Assembly: GCA_020054495.1 (NCBI GenBank)
Contig: JAHWGK010000011.1
Coordinates: 1 to 56,084 of the forward strand
Direction: 5' to 3'
DNA: 56,084 nucleotides
DNA from: Thermoplasmata archaeon
Lineage (GTDB): Archaea; Thermoplasmatota; E2; DHVEG-1
The translations under genes were made by a program, and so were the position numbers. Of the stretch, positions 8,544-16,519 are shown one piece after another. The notes beneath the pieces are model-generated. The model saw only the letters and a program-made list of their open reading frames with translations. It was not told the origin of the DNA and ran no database searches. The number at the start of each line of letters is the position of its first letter. Within the stretch, counting starts at the first letter, position 1.

Positions 8544-8555
8544 TTTATATATAAT
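8544..8555 (-). promoter_or_regulatory. TATA box of psmB
   Basis: On the minus strand ATTATATATAAA lies about 50 bp before the psmB ATG, giving a short leader that includes the GAGGAG ribosome-binding site. Confidence 0.5.
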
Positions 8556-8576
8556 TTACGTAAAAGTCCATAAATT

Positions 8577-9230
8577 TTATTCTGAGAATAAAGCAGCTAC
8601 TTTATCTACTTGATCTTTATGAGCTAAAACGGTCACTCTATCTCCAGAAAATAATTCTACATCCTCGGTAGGGATAATGAATTTATGATCTCTTTCAATC
8701 GCAACTATTAAGCTTTTTTTAGGTAAACCTATTTTCTTGATAGTTTTTTTAGATAGTTTTGAATTTGTAGCAATTGGAAGGCGAAATATCTCAGCGTACT
8801 TACCCACATTCATGTATTCTTCTACATTTGGATGTTTTATAGATTTGTAGAGGTGTTCTGCCATTACTACATTTGGACTTTTTATCATCTTTACGTCTTT
8901 TTCGATGTACATAGGCTTGCTTTCTTCTTGATTTACAACTGAAACAAGATGTTTAACACCTTTGTTTTTTGCTAGAGAAACAACCATAAGGTTTGTTGCG
9001 TCATCATTTGTTGTGGTTACTAGTACATCTGCTTTTTTTACTTCAGATTCATCCAGTGTTTCTTCTTGAGTTGCATCAGCATTTATGGCTACTGCATCAT
9101 ATTTTCTTGCAATTTCTTCGCATCTTGCCTGATCTTTATCTATAACAATTACGTTATGATTGCCATCTTGGAGAGCTAACTCGGTTAATCTTTTTCCGAT
9201 ACCGCCGGCTCCTACTATTACTATGTACAT
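8577..9230 (-). CDS. trkA: TrkA-type K+ uptake regulatory subunit
   Basis: About 217 residues: an RCK-N Rossmann domain with the nucleotide loop IVGAGGIGKRL at the N-terminus, the acidic strand end VIDKD and INADATQEETL, then a C-terminal TrkA-C domain (about residues 135-217, ending GDRVTVLAHKDQVDKVAALF). It gates a TrkH/KtrB channel in response to NAD(H) or ATP; a TrkH gene lies at 43990-45483. I choose the ATG at 9230, where the Rossmann strand begins and GAGG is suitably placed, over the upstream ATG at 9257. It is divergent from the flavoprotein gene. Confidence 0.93.
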   Translation of the reverse strand: MYIVIVGAGGIGKRLTELALQDGNHNVIVIDKDQARCEEIARKYDAVAINADATQEETLDESEVKKADVLVTTTNDDATNLMVVSLAKNKGVKHLVSVVNQEESKPMYIEKDVKMIKSPNVVMAEHLYKSIKHPNVEEYMNVGKYAEIFRLPIATNSKLSKKTIKKIGLPKKSLIVAIERDHKFIIPTEDVELFSGDRVTVLAHKDQVDKVAALFSE

Positions 9231-9439
9231 ATATGATCCTCTCTCTTTAAATATCAAATCAGCAGGCTGAGTAAATTTATGCCCATTATTAAAACTTTTG
9301 TATGATTTAATGTTTAGTATTTATTTCATTAATCCAATATGTTTATAAGCTTAATTAATTAAAATTATAATATATCTCCATCTAATAAAAAATTCTTTTA
9401 AAAAACCTTTAAATACACAATGCCCAATAGATAATTCCA

Positions 9440-10507
9440 ATGGAAAACATCAAAATAATGGGAGCCGGTCTCTCTGGCCTTACTGCCGCGATAAATCTAA
9501 CAAAGGCAGGTTATAATGTGGATGTTTTTGAAAAAAGGGATGACTGTGGGAAAAGATTTCAAGGTGATCTAGAAGGATTAGAAAACTGGTCTTCAAAGAT
9601 GGATATCTTACATGAAATTAAGTCAATGAATATAAAAATCAATTTTAACTGTAGCCCTTTTAAAAAAATCTGTTTAACAGATGGTAAAGAAATACTTGAA
9701 AACACTTGTGATAAACCAGTTTTTTATTTAGTTAAACGTGGGACCAATGAAGATAGTTTAGATCAAGGCCTTAAAAAACAAGCATTAGAATCTGGAGTTA
9801 ATATCCATTTTAATTCAAAAAAAAACAGTGAAAACATGGATATCATATCTGTTGGATCAGCTGAAAATAAACCTACTGGTAGTGTTAAAGGTATTCGTTT
9901 TGAATCAGAATCAGATGATATTGCTGTTTCTCTTTTGAATAAAGAGGCATCCAATAGAGCATACTCATATCTACTTATTACTAATGGATATGGATGTATG
10001 TGTAGTGTGAATCTTTATTTGATGGGTAATGCCGTAAATAGGTATTTTAAAAAAACATATGAGATTATGACTGAACTTTTTGATATTAATATAAAAAACG
10101 TGAAAAATATTGGCGGAGTTGGCTGTTGTTTGTTGACACCAAAATATGTTAAAAAAGGAAAAATTTATACAGGAGAAGCTGCAGGCTTTCAGGATCTACT
10201 CTGGGGTTTTGGGATGAGATATGCAATAAACTCTGGTTATCTTGCTGCAAAAAGTATTATCGAAAATAAAAACTATAAAAAATTAATCAAACAAAGACTT
10301 TCAGACAGATTAAAAACTTCAGTTTCAAACAGGTATATTGCAGATAGGTTTAAAGATCGTTACAGTAGTTTTTTATTAGAATGGGCTAAAGAGAATAAAA
10401 GATGGCGAGATATTTTGTATAGAGGATATAATCCGTCATTATACACTCGCGCAATATATCCATTTGCAAAATTAAATCTGGCATTAAAGTATAAAAATTT
10501 TCTATAA
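9440..10507 (+). CDS. FAD-dependent oxidoreductase, geranylgeranyl-reductase-like
   Basis: A 355-residue flavoprotein. The N-terminal dinucleotide fold is clear (IMGAGLSGLTAAINLTKAGY, then VDVFEKRDDCG), and the later FAD motif KIYTGEAAGFQDLLWGFGMR matches the G-D-A-G region of the geranylgeranyl reductase group. The internal GYGCMCSVNLYL is typical of the substrate-facing sheet. Likely roles are saturation of isoprenoid lipid chains or another flavin oxidation; the substrate cannot be read from the sequence. It is monocistronic and convergent with the exported protein downstream. Confidence 0.8.
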   Translation: MENIKIMGAGLSGLTAAINLTKAGYNVDVFEKRDDCGKRFQGDLEGLENWSSKMDILHEIKSMNIKINFNCSPFKKICLTDGKEILENTCDKPVFYLVKRGTNEDSLDQGLKKQALESGVNIHFNSKKNSENMDIISVGSAENKPTGSVKGIRFESESDDIAVSLLNKEASNRAYSYLLITNGYGCMCSVNLYLMGNAVNRYFKKTYEIMTELFDINIKNVKNIGGVGCCLLTPKYVKKGKIYTGEAAGFQDLLWGFGMRYAINSGYLAAKSIIENKNYKKLIKQRLSDRLKTSVSNRYIADRFKDRYSSFLLEWAKENKRWRDILYRGYNPSLYTRAIYPFAKLNLALKYKNFL

Positions 10508-10570
10508 TATTTTTAATGTTAGTTACTTAATGGATTTTTAAAAGAAAAAAAAGAGAGAGGTTATTTGTTT

Positions 10571-12064
10571 TTAGAGTCCAAGTATGTATCTTAGAATTGG
10601 AAACATATATGGATGGTTTTCTAGGAATCTTAGGAACGGTGTATTTATTGCTCTGCTTCTTGGTATCTTTATATGAGTTGAACTTGGGTCGCTCTCTGCA
10701 CCCCAACAACAATCTATTGCTACTGCAGTTATTGTATATGTGGCTTCTTCTGTATATGTATGACATACTTCTACTTCGGTTCCAGATGGATAACAATCGG
10801 TTGAATCAGTTGTTCCATCTCCCCAGTCAATTTCAAATCGGACCTCATCGCCATTTGGATCTGTTGATTTAAATGTCCAGCAGTATTCAACGTTTGGTTC
10901 TCCTTTTAAAGGACCGTCAATAATTGGTTTATTTGGTGGTTCATTTTCAAAAGCATGAACATAAGCGTAGTCGGAATCAGACACGGGGATATCATCACAC
11001 AAGGCAGTTACTTCTACAAAGTTGTAATCAATACTACAATGCGGTCCGTTGACATGTGCTGTGATATAAATTTCAATCGTCTCACCAGGATTCAATGGTC
11101 CGGGGAAAAACCAATATATGTAGTAATTTGGCGGATCATATGAAAATTCGTCGGGCTCTGGATCTGCACTGATATATTCTAGACTATCATGCATCATATC
11201 ATAAACCACTATTTCAAATAAAGGACAATCTCCATCGTTGCGTATAACAATTTTAAATGTTGCATCTGTACATATTGGTAGGTCTAAAGCTTCCTCTTCA
11301 GTATCAGCGTCAATCCATTCTTCATTACAAGGACACATCACATATTTTTCTACAACCATTGGTGGCGGTCCTGAAGAACCTGTCAGCTCAAATGCCATGT
11401 CATTGGTAAGATCAGGGGTTGCACTTCCTTCTTGGTAAGCATAGAGGTCGCCATCGTCAGAACCGGCCCATAGGAACCAACACTGGTTTGGGCTGAAAGT
11501 ATTCTGTATTGATACCCAACCATCTTCTAAGAAACAACATGGGTTTAGATCTGCTTCGAAGTAGTACTGCTCAAAACCACTGAAGAACAATCCAGTAGTT
11601 GTAATTGTAGGAGCAACATCAGAAAATGTGCATTGTTCAGTTCCACCTAAATGCGGTAATTGGTCCCAGAAAATAATTTCAAACTCCATACCTGTTGGAT
11701 CACAATTTGCCCAAGGATTAACAAGGCTAAGTCCCCACCAGTGAATATCACAGATTTGTTCAGTAATACCTTCGTAGTTATCAAAAACCCGGTATTCTGG
11801 ACTTGAATAAGTTGTACTTGTAGTGAAAGTCCAGGTTTCATCTGGTAAAAATGGTAATTGGGAAAACAATACAGGACCTAGTGGTGCAGGTTGCATATTA
11901 TTTCCATTAGATGGATATGGGTTGTCTGTCTTGATATAAGACGTATCCATTTGGCTTTCATTTGTATTTTCTTCAGTATTTGCAGTCACAACAACAGTTG
12001 ATAAAAACATAGCTACTGCAATCAGCAAAACAACAGCTTCTTTTACAATTTTTCTTTTCCTCAT
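10571..12064 (-). CDS. Exported adhesin-like protein with DUF11-like and PKD-like domains and shared C-terminal tail
   Basis: A 497-residue secreted protein. It has a signal peptide (about residues 1-29, VVLLIAVAMFLSTVVVTANT) and a large Trp/Cys-rich extracellular region. A DUF11-like domain for repeated surface structures follows (about residues 240-370: CTDATFKIVIRNDGDCPLFE, NPGETIEIYITAHVNG). Then comes a PKD-like domain (EIDWGDGTTDS) and a 30-residue tail starting PRSRAINTPFLRFLENHP and ending MFPILRYILGL. GGGAGGT is 6 nt before the ATG. The M28 gene next to it (12213-13643) carries the same two last modules. No enzymatic motif is seen; surface attachment or a structural role is inferred. 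Confidence 0.75.
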   Translation of the reverse strand: MRKRKIVKEAVVLLIAVAMFLSTVVVTANTEENTNESQMDTSYIKTDNPYPSNGNNMQPAPLGPVLFSQLPFLPDETWTFTTSTTYSSPEYRVFDNYEGITEQICDIHWWGLSLVNPWANCDPTGMEFEIIFWDQLPHLGGTEQCTFSDVAPTITTTGLFFSGFEQYYFEADLNPCCFLEDGWVSIQNTFSPNQCWFLWAGSDDGDLYAYQEGSATPDLTNDMAFELTGSSGPPPMVVEKYVMCPCNEEWIDADTEEEALDLPICTDATFKIVIRNDGDCPLFEIVVYDMMHDSLEYISADPEPDEFSYDPPNYYIYWFFPGPLNPGETIEIYITAHVNGPHCSIDYNFVEVTALCDDIPVSDSDYAYVHAFENEPPNKPIIDGPLKGEPNVEYCWTFKSTDPNGDEVRFEIDWGDGTTDSTDCYPSGTEVEVCHTYTEEATYTITAVAIDCCWGAESDPSSTHIKIPRSRAINTPFLRFLENHPYMFPILRYILGL

Positions 12065-12212
12065 TTATCTACCTCCCTATATATCTATAATGTTTCTTCT
12101 CTTTATAATATTTATTGTAAAAAATATAGAGTAACGTCTAAAAATCCAATTAATAGCAAAAATAGTAACAAAAGACAAAAAAGTGTTTTATTGTGATTGC
12201 ATATGTTTCAAT

Positions 12213-13643
12213 TTATAGTTTCAGCATATTTTTTAATATTGGAAATGCATTAAACAATTTTTCAAGTAGTTGTAAGAACAACGAGTTGGTCACAAATCTG
12301 TTCCTAGGGATTGACACATCTAATGTTTCCCAGTCACTTTCTAGATCATACGTATCTCTTGCTTTTGCTTTTACAATATATGTTCCTTTTTCAGCCCAAG
12401 AATGATTAATAATTATAATTTCTCCAGAATTATATGGCCCAAGCCATTCTTCTGTTTGTCCATCGCCCCAATCAATAAAGTAATAGACTCGATCATTATC
12501 TGGATCTATTGCTGAAAAAGAATAATCATATTCAACTTCAGGTTTTCCATTTATTGGACCATTTATTGATGGTGGATTAGGAGGAGAACTTACAAGCCAT
12601 GTTTGAGTAAGTTCAGCAAGAGTAGCTAAAAGAAGTCTTGATGTCTTAATTAGGTACGTAATATTCAAATTTTCAATAGTATCCTGTGGAGAGTGATAAT
12701 ATTGATTAAACTTATATTCATGGCAAAATATTGCATTATAACCAAATTCCCAAAAATAATAATGATCACTACCCCATGAGAAACCACTTGGAATTATGTT
12801 TAATCCGATATACTCATAATATTCGTCTCCTATATCACTAATGAAATCAGTAATCCACTCTGAGAAATCATCTTCATAAATCTTAACATTATTTCCGTCA
12901 AATTCAGAAATTGCAAATGCAATCATATCTGCATTTAATGTAGCAACAATATTATCACCATTTCCAAAAGCTTCCTCAACATATTCATGGCTTCCAAGTA
13001 GACCTTGTTCTTCTCCTGAAAATGCAACAAAGCGAATTGTATAATTCACAGCATATTGGCTCATTATATAGGCAGCTGACAATAAAGCTGCAACACCAGA
13101 ACCATCATCATCTGCACCTGGACTTCCAGAAACACTATCATAATGACCACAAATAATATAGATCTCATCACTAGTTTCATTCATACCTTGTAAAGTAGCC
13201 TCGATATTTCTATCATCATATCCATCATATGACCAATCATGATATCGTGCTTCAAGCCCCATACTTAAAAATTCGTTGTAGATATAATCACCGGCTTCCT
13301 CACATTCAATAGTGCCTGTCACACGTGGTCCAAACCCAGTTAAATTCTCTAAATATCTCAAAAGTATTTCTGCATCCAACTGTTGAATCATATAAATAAT
13401 TTCGTCACTAAATGATTGCAATTCTATGTTATGGTGTGGTAAATTTCTCTGAGGTAAATCTTGAATATCTAAACCTTGAAAATCAGGAGATATATCACCA
13501 GGGATAGGATAAAATTCAACATCAATAGGTTGTCTAATTATATATTGTTGGGTTTCATATGGTTTATCTGTAAAACTAGTTACAGGATTGGAAAGAGATA
13601 TCAACATTGTAATAATTACTATACTTAAAATTATTTTTTTCAT
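12213..13643 (-). CDS. Exported M28 zinc aminopeptidase with PKD-like domain and shared C-terminal tail
   Basis: A 476-residue secreted metallopeptidase with a signal peptide at residues 1-20. The M28 domain has every ligand: His in CGHYDS, Asp in GADDDGSG, Glu pair in FSGEEQGLLG, Asp in TLNADMIAF and the late His in YYHSPQDT. A PKD-like domain follows (YYFIDWGDGQTEEWLGPYNS), then the tail PRNRFVTNSLFLQLLEK to FPILKNMLKL. I start at the ATG at 13643, because the upstream in-frame ATG would place the GGGGG ribosome-binding site inside the coding sequence. A perfect palindrome abuts this site (13660-13675). It should release amino acids from peptides outside the cell. Confidence 0.93.
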   Translation of the reverse strand: MKKIILSIVIITMLISLSNPVTSFTDKPYETQQYIIRQPIDVEFYPIPGDISPDFQGLDIQDLPQRNLPHHNIELQSFSDEIIYMIQQLDAEILLRYLENLTGFGPRVTGTIECEEAGDYIYNEFLSMGLEARYHDWSYDGYDDRNIEATLQGMNETSDEIYIICGHYDSVSGSPGADDDGSGVAALLSAAYIMSQYAVNYTIRFVAFSGEEQGLLGSHEYVEEAFGNGDNIVATLNADMIAFAISEFDGNNVKIYEDDFSEWITDFISDIGDEYYEYIGLNIIPSGFSWGSDHYYFWEFGYNAIFCHEYKFNQYYHSPQDTIENLNITYLIKTSRLLLATLAELTQTWLVSSPPNPPSINGPINGKPEVEYDYSFSAIDPDNDRVYYFIDWGDGQTEEWLGPYNSGEIIIINHSWAEKGTYIVKAKARDTYDLESDWETLDVSIPRNRFVTNSLFLQLLEKLFNAFPILKNMLKL

Positions 13644-13659
13644 ATCTTTTTTACCCCCT

Positions 13660-13675
13660 ATTAACAAATGTTAAT
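13660..13675. promoter_or_regulatory. Palindromic operator candidate ATTAACA-N2-TGTTAAT
   Basis: A perfect 7+2+7 palindrome directly upstream of the Shine-Dalgarno of the M28 peptidase gene. Related copies lie at 46348, 46517, 46724 and 55071, all near starts of minus-strand genes, which favours a repressor-binding site. Confidence 0.45.
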
Positions 13676-14069
13676 TTATAATATGAACTTTTACTTATTT
13701 AAAAGTTTTTGAAAAAATAAAGATGAATTTGGTAATAGCTTAGATTTAAAACTTAATCATTTCCCTAATTGATTGGAGTATACATAAATTACACTATAGT
13801 ACTCTAAAAATAGTTGTATATCGTGCTAAATAATTTTTTAATTAATTGAAAAAAAAACTTAAAATAATTATTAGGATTGTAAAATAATTTTAAAATTGGA
13901 TTATTTAGTAAAAACCTATACTATGTAATGATTATAAAGTAATAATATTAAATTATTAGCTTTGTGGGTTAAATTAAATAAATCGTGCTATAATTCAATA
14001 ATATAGTGTGCTATTAGTTAACATAGATATATGTCAATGAATTGATAGATAAAATCTAGCATAGATAAT
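13676..14069. repeat. AT-rich gap with repeated CGTGCTA motifs
   Basis: This 394-base gap has no convincing gene. It holds several copies of a short motif: ATCGTGCTAAATAAT near 13819, AATCGTGCTATAAT at 13981-13994 and a weaker GTGTGCTATTAG near 14006. The 14-mer at 13981 recurs exactly at 53024-53037, and ATGTCAATG follows both copies (14031-14039 here). It borders the recombinase/HNH module and could be a regulatory array or part of an attachment region. Confidence 0.35.
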
Positions 14070-14435
14070 TTATTCTTGAATTTTTAACTCTTTAGCTATT
14101 TCTTGGGCAATTTTAACATATAGCTCTAATCTACTATCAACTCCATAATATTCAGCTGCCTCCTTAAAAGAAGCAAAACGTAAAAAATAGTAATTATACA
14201 AAACTAAATCTTCTTCGTTTTTTATATTTGGAGCAGCACGATGGCAATCACGACATAATAAAGAACAATTATCAATATTTGTATCTCCTTTAAAAACTAC
14301 GGATTTAATATGATGAAATTCTCCTTTAAAATCGTCATCAAAATCAATACCACATCTTTCACATCTGTTTCCAGATCTTCTAATTACTTCTCTTTTTATA
14401 GATGTATAGAATTCAGGCCTCTTCTTTTTTGTCAT
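14070..14435 (-). CDS. HNH endonuclease
   Basis: A 121-residue HNH nuclease: the zinc pairs CERCG and CRDCH bracket the catalytic FHHIKSVVFKGDTNIDNCSL core, so all motif residues are present. The C-terminal part (about residues 75-121) is helical and unknown. The start codon lies inside the 3' end of the recombinase gene (23-bp overlap, +1 frame). Its own GAGGTG, 7 nt before the ATG and also inside the recombinase gene, indicates translational coupling. It probably acts together with the recombinase in a mobile module; a restriction-type role is the alternative. Confidence 0.85.
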   Translation of the reverse strand: MTKKKRPEFYTSIKREVIRRSGNRCERCGIDFDDDFKGEFHHIKSVVFKGDTNIDNCSLLCRDCHRAAPNIKNEEDLVLYNYYFLRFASFKEAAEYYGVDSRLELYVKIAQEIAKELKIQE

Positions 14436-15165
14436 AAGTATTCACCTCAGGCCGTATTAAAATATTTCGGACTGTGCTAGGATGCCAATGAAACTGTTTA
14501 TCACTCCTCGTAAACCTTGTTTCTATTTTGTTTTCGTTAAGATAATTTGCAATTTCGCTATAGCTTTTTTCTTCTTTTCTCAATTCCTTCATCTTTTTTA
14601 GAACCCCTTGTTCTCCAGGATTTTCTACAAGTCTAGTATTTTTTTTCCTACCACCTATATCATCTGATATTTGTGTGTAGCCATAAGGGGCCTGTCCAAA
14701 CCATTCATTTTTCATTTTTTGTTTTACACCCACTCTTATCTTTGATGCTAGTTGCCCTCTAAAAAATTCACTGAATGCTGCAAAATTTGTTAGTATAAAT
14801 CTCCCCTGGTCATTATAGATATCTATGTGCCTTAAGGTGTAAATGTGCAACTTAATACCATATGCCAGTAAATCATCCATTATATTTAGAACGTCTTTAG
14901 TTGATCTGGAAAATCTATCATTATCATACACGCAAATTCCATCAAACAATTGATTTTTAGCATCAGTAATCATTTCTTGGAATTTTTCTCGTCCTTTGAT
15001 ATCCTTACCGCTAGTTTCATCTTTATAGGTTTTTACCCATCGCCAATCATCTTTATCGCTTAACCAACCATCTAAAGTTGATTTTTGACCTTCAGGACTG
15101 TAACCTTTTGCCTGTTCCTCCCTACTAACCCGTATATAATAGGCTACTTTGTAGTCTTTTTTCAT
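14413..15165 (-). CDS. Serine recombinase (resolvase/invertase family), short form
   Basis: A 250-residue site-specific recombinase. The resolvase catalytic domain is complete: nucleophile Ser in YYIRVSREEQ, SPEGQKSTL, and the arginines of CVYDNDRFSRSTKD. A Recombinase domain follows (about residues 155-240, with APYGYTQI and YSEIANYLNENKIETR). The protein ends there, without the zinc ribbon and coiled coil of full-length large serine recombinases (usually above 450 residues). GAGAGGT precedes the ATG. Downstream and overlapping is the HNH gene. Two 14-bp repeats lie 81-119 bp upstream (15246-15284). It suggests a small integrated element; whether the short form is active is unknown. Confidence 0.92.
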   Translation of the reverse strand: MKKDYKVAYYIRVSREEQAKGYSPEGQKSTLDGWLSDKDDWRWVKTYKDETSGKDIKGREKFQEMITDAKNQLFDGICVYDNDRFSRSTKDVLNIMDDLLAYGIKLHIYTLRHIDIYNDQGRFILTNFAAFSEFFRGQLASKIRVGVKQKMKNEWFGQAPYGYTQISDDIGGRKKNTRLVENPGEQGVLKKMKELRKEEKSYSEIANYLNENKIETRFTRSDKQFHWHPSTVRNILIRPEVNTYDKKEEA

Positions 15166-15245
15166 TTGATACCTCTCTTCACTAAGGCTTTAGTCATTTA
15201 TTTGACATATATCACATATACGATTTTGTATATAACTTTTTACAA

Positions 15246-15284
15246 AAATTTTGACAAACTATGCCGTGATAAATTTTGTCAAAC
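15246..15284. repeat. Paired AAATTTTG(A/T)CAAAC repeats upstream of the recombinase
   Basis: AAATTTTGACAAAC (15246-15259) and AAATTTTGTCAAAC (15271-15284) differ by one base and are 25 bp apart. Because the cores TTTGACAAA and TTTGTCAAA are complementary, the pair is also an inverted repeat. This could be a recombinase-binding or crossover site, or an operator for the recombinase gene. Confidence 0.45.
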
Positions 15285-15384
15285 AATAAGATTTGTGGGT
15301 AAATCATAATTTTTTTAAAAAATTGTTAAACTTTTTTTTTAAAGTAGATTTTTTGTATTAACAAAAATGATTAGATTTTTTTAA

Positions 15385-15490
15385 TAACGTAGAAAGGTAC
15401 TTTTTTGCTCGGACATCCCCATTTTTCGTTGAGTTCTATGCGTTTTAAGCAATTTTTCGCTTTCAACAGGAGAAAACCTGCTTTTTTACC
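15385..15490 (+). other. Non-coding stretch with two hairpins and a T-run
   Basis: The gap 15166-15746 has no convincing gene. Its least AT-rich part contains hairpin AAGC-N8-GCTT (15447-15462) and then CAGG-AGAAAA-CCTG (15467-15480), followed by C and six T. This looks like a terminator for a plus-strand transcript although no plus-strand gene precedes it, so a small RNA is possible. The rest of the gap (15490-15746) shows nothing I can name. Confidence 0.25.
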
Positions 15491-15746
15491 AATATATTCT
15501 AGATAATATAATAGATATTACAGGGAATAAACTCTAAAATAGTTTCTGAAATGATCTAATCATAATGCTGATAAATATTGTCTAACAGTATTTTATAGGA
15601 TATCTGCTAGACATACTTTAGCAATGATATTGTTATTGATACCGTGTGACATGGTAACATAAAAACTTAGTATTAACGTTAAATATTAAAAATTAAAGTC
15701 AATAGCTTTATAAAATTTATTAAGTAAATGATGGTACTAAAAACAA

Positions 15747-16022
15747 CTAAATTCGGTTTGCAATTTGGACTAATAGCTTACTTTTTGAGCTTTTTTTGTC
15801 AACTAGTATTCGCCCTTCTTTTTTCCAATGCCTTGATGGATAAGCACAATTCTTTTCCAAAACAGGGTTAAGACCTAATGATTTAGCTGCTTTTGCAATA
15901 GATTCAATATTTGGTTTTTCTACAGCAATTTTTTTAGAAACCTTTCGTCCAGAGAGCTTTGAAGTTGATTTATCAAAATAAATTGGCCAAATAACGTATT
16001 TGTCTTCTCCTCTAGAGACCAT
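15747..16022 (-). CDS. srp19: Signal recognition particle 19 kDa protein
   Basis: A 91-residue SRP19, of normal archaeal length. It shows the family start YVIWPIYFDKSTSKLSGRKV and the RNA-binding block PSRHWKKEGRILVDKK. It binds SRP RNA and prepares it for SRP54. It follows rps8e by 18 bp on the same strand and is almost certainly cotranscribed with it. No SRP RNA gene was recognised in the window. Confidence 0.96.
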   Translation of the reverse strand: MVSRGEDKYVIWPIYFDKSTSKLSGRKVSKKIAVEKPNIESIAKAAKSLGLNPVLEKNCAYPSRHWKKEGRILVDKKSSKSKLLVQIANRI

Positions 16023-16040
16023 ACATAATCACAACGAATT

Positions 16041-16424
16041 TTAATCTGATATTAATATAGCATTTATGGATCCACACTGTCCAGGTCTTGAGGTAATTTT
16101 TGCTTTTCCCAGCTTTGTTTCAATTATAGCTCCTTTGTTCATTATGTTTCTACGAACGTAATGGATGTTTGCCTTGTTTTCAACAACAGAGATAATCTCT
16201 GTTTCTGTTATTTTGTTGTTTTTTGGATCAACAACATGGGCAACATTTGATGTTTTCGCTCTTGTTTTTCTATTTTTTCCTTTTGTTCTAACTATTTTAA
16301 GGCCAATAGGTCCAATAGTTGTAAGATGTCTTTCTCTACCTATCTCAAACTTTCTTTTACCACGTGCATAACGTATTCTCCGACCAGTTTTACTTCTTCT
16401 AGATTTACCCTGCCATAATGCCAT
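16041..16424 (-). CDS. rps8e: Ribosomal protein S8e
   Basis: A 127-residue archaeal-type S8e of the small ribosomal subunit, with the hallmark N-terminus MALWQGKSRRSKTGRRIRYA and the C-terminal block AIIETKLGKAKITSRPGQCG. It is the first gene of an rps8e-srp19 pair and is divergent from the MATE transporter gene, with a TATA-like TTTAAATATAAC on the minus strand in the 95-bp gap. Confidence 0.97.
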   Translation of the reverse strand: MALWQGKSRRSKTGRRIRYARGKRKFEIGRERHLTTIGPIGLKIVRTKGKNRKTRAKTSNVAHVVDPKNNKITETEIISVVENKANIHYVRRNIMNKGAIIETKLGKAKITSRPGQCGSINAILISD

Positions 16425-16519
16425 TAAAAGTCGGAATGAGGAAGTTATATTTAAAGGATATGGAAGAAACTTAAAATTTTAAATTTCTATAAATCATAAA
16501 TTTGAAATAGACTTCATCA

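Noticed and set aside
12193-12405. 70-codon frame antisense to the M28 peptidase C-terminus
   Set aside because: It overlaps the conserved PKD-like domain and tail coding sequence and lacks a ribosome-binding site.
14413-14442. Programmed frameshift joining recombinase and HNH protein at an A-run
   Set aside because: The HNH frame is +1 relative to the recombinase, so the common -1 slip does not join them, and the HNH gene has its own ribosome-binding site and ATG.
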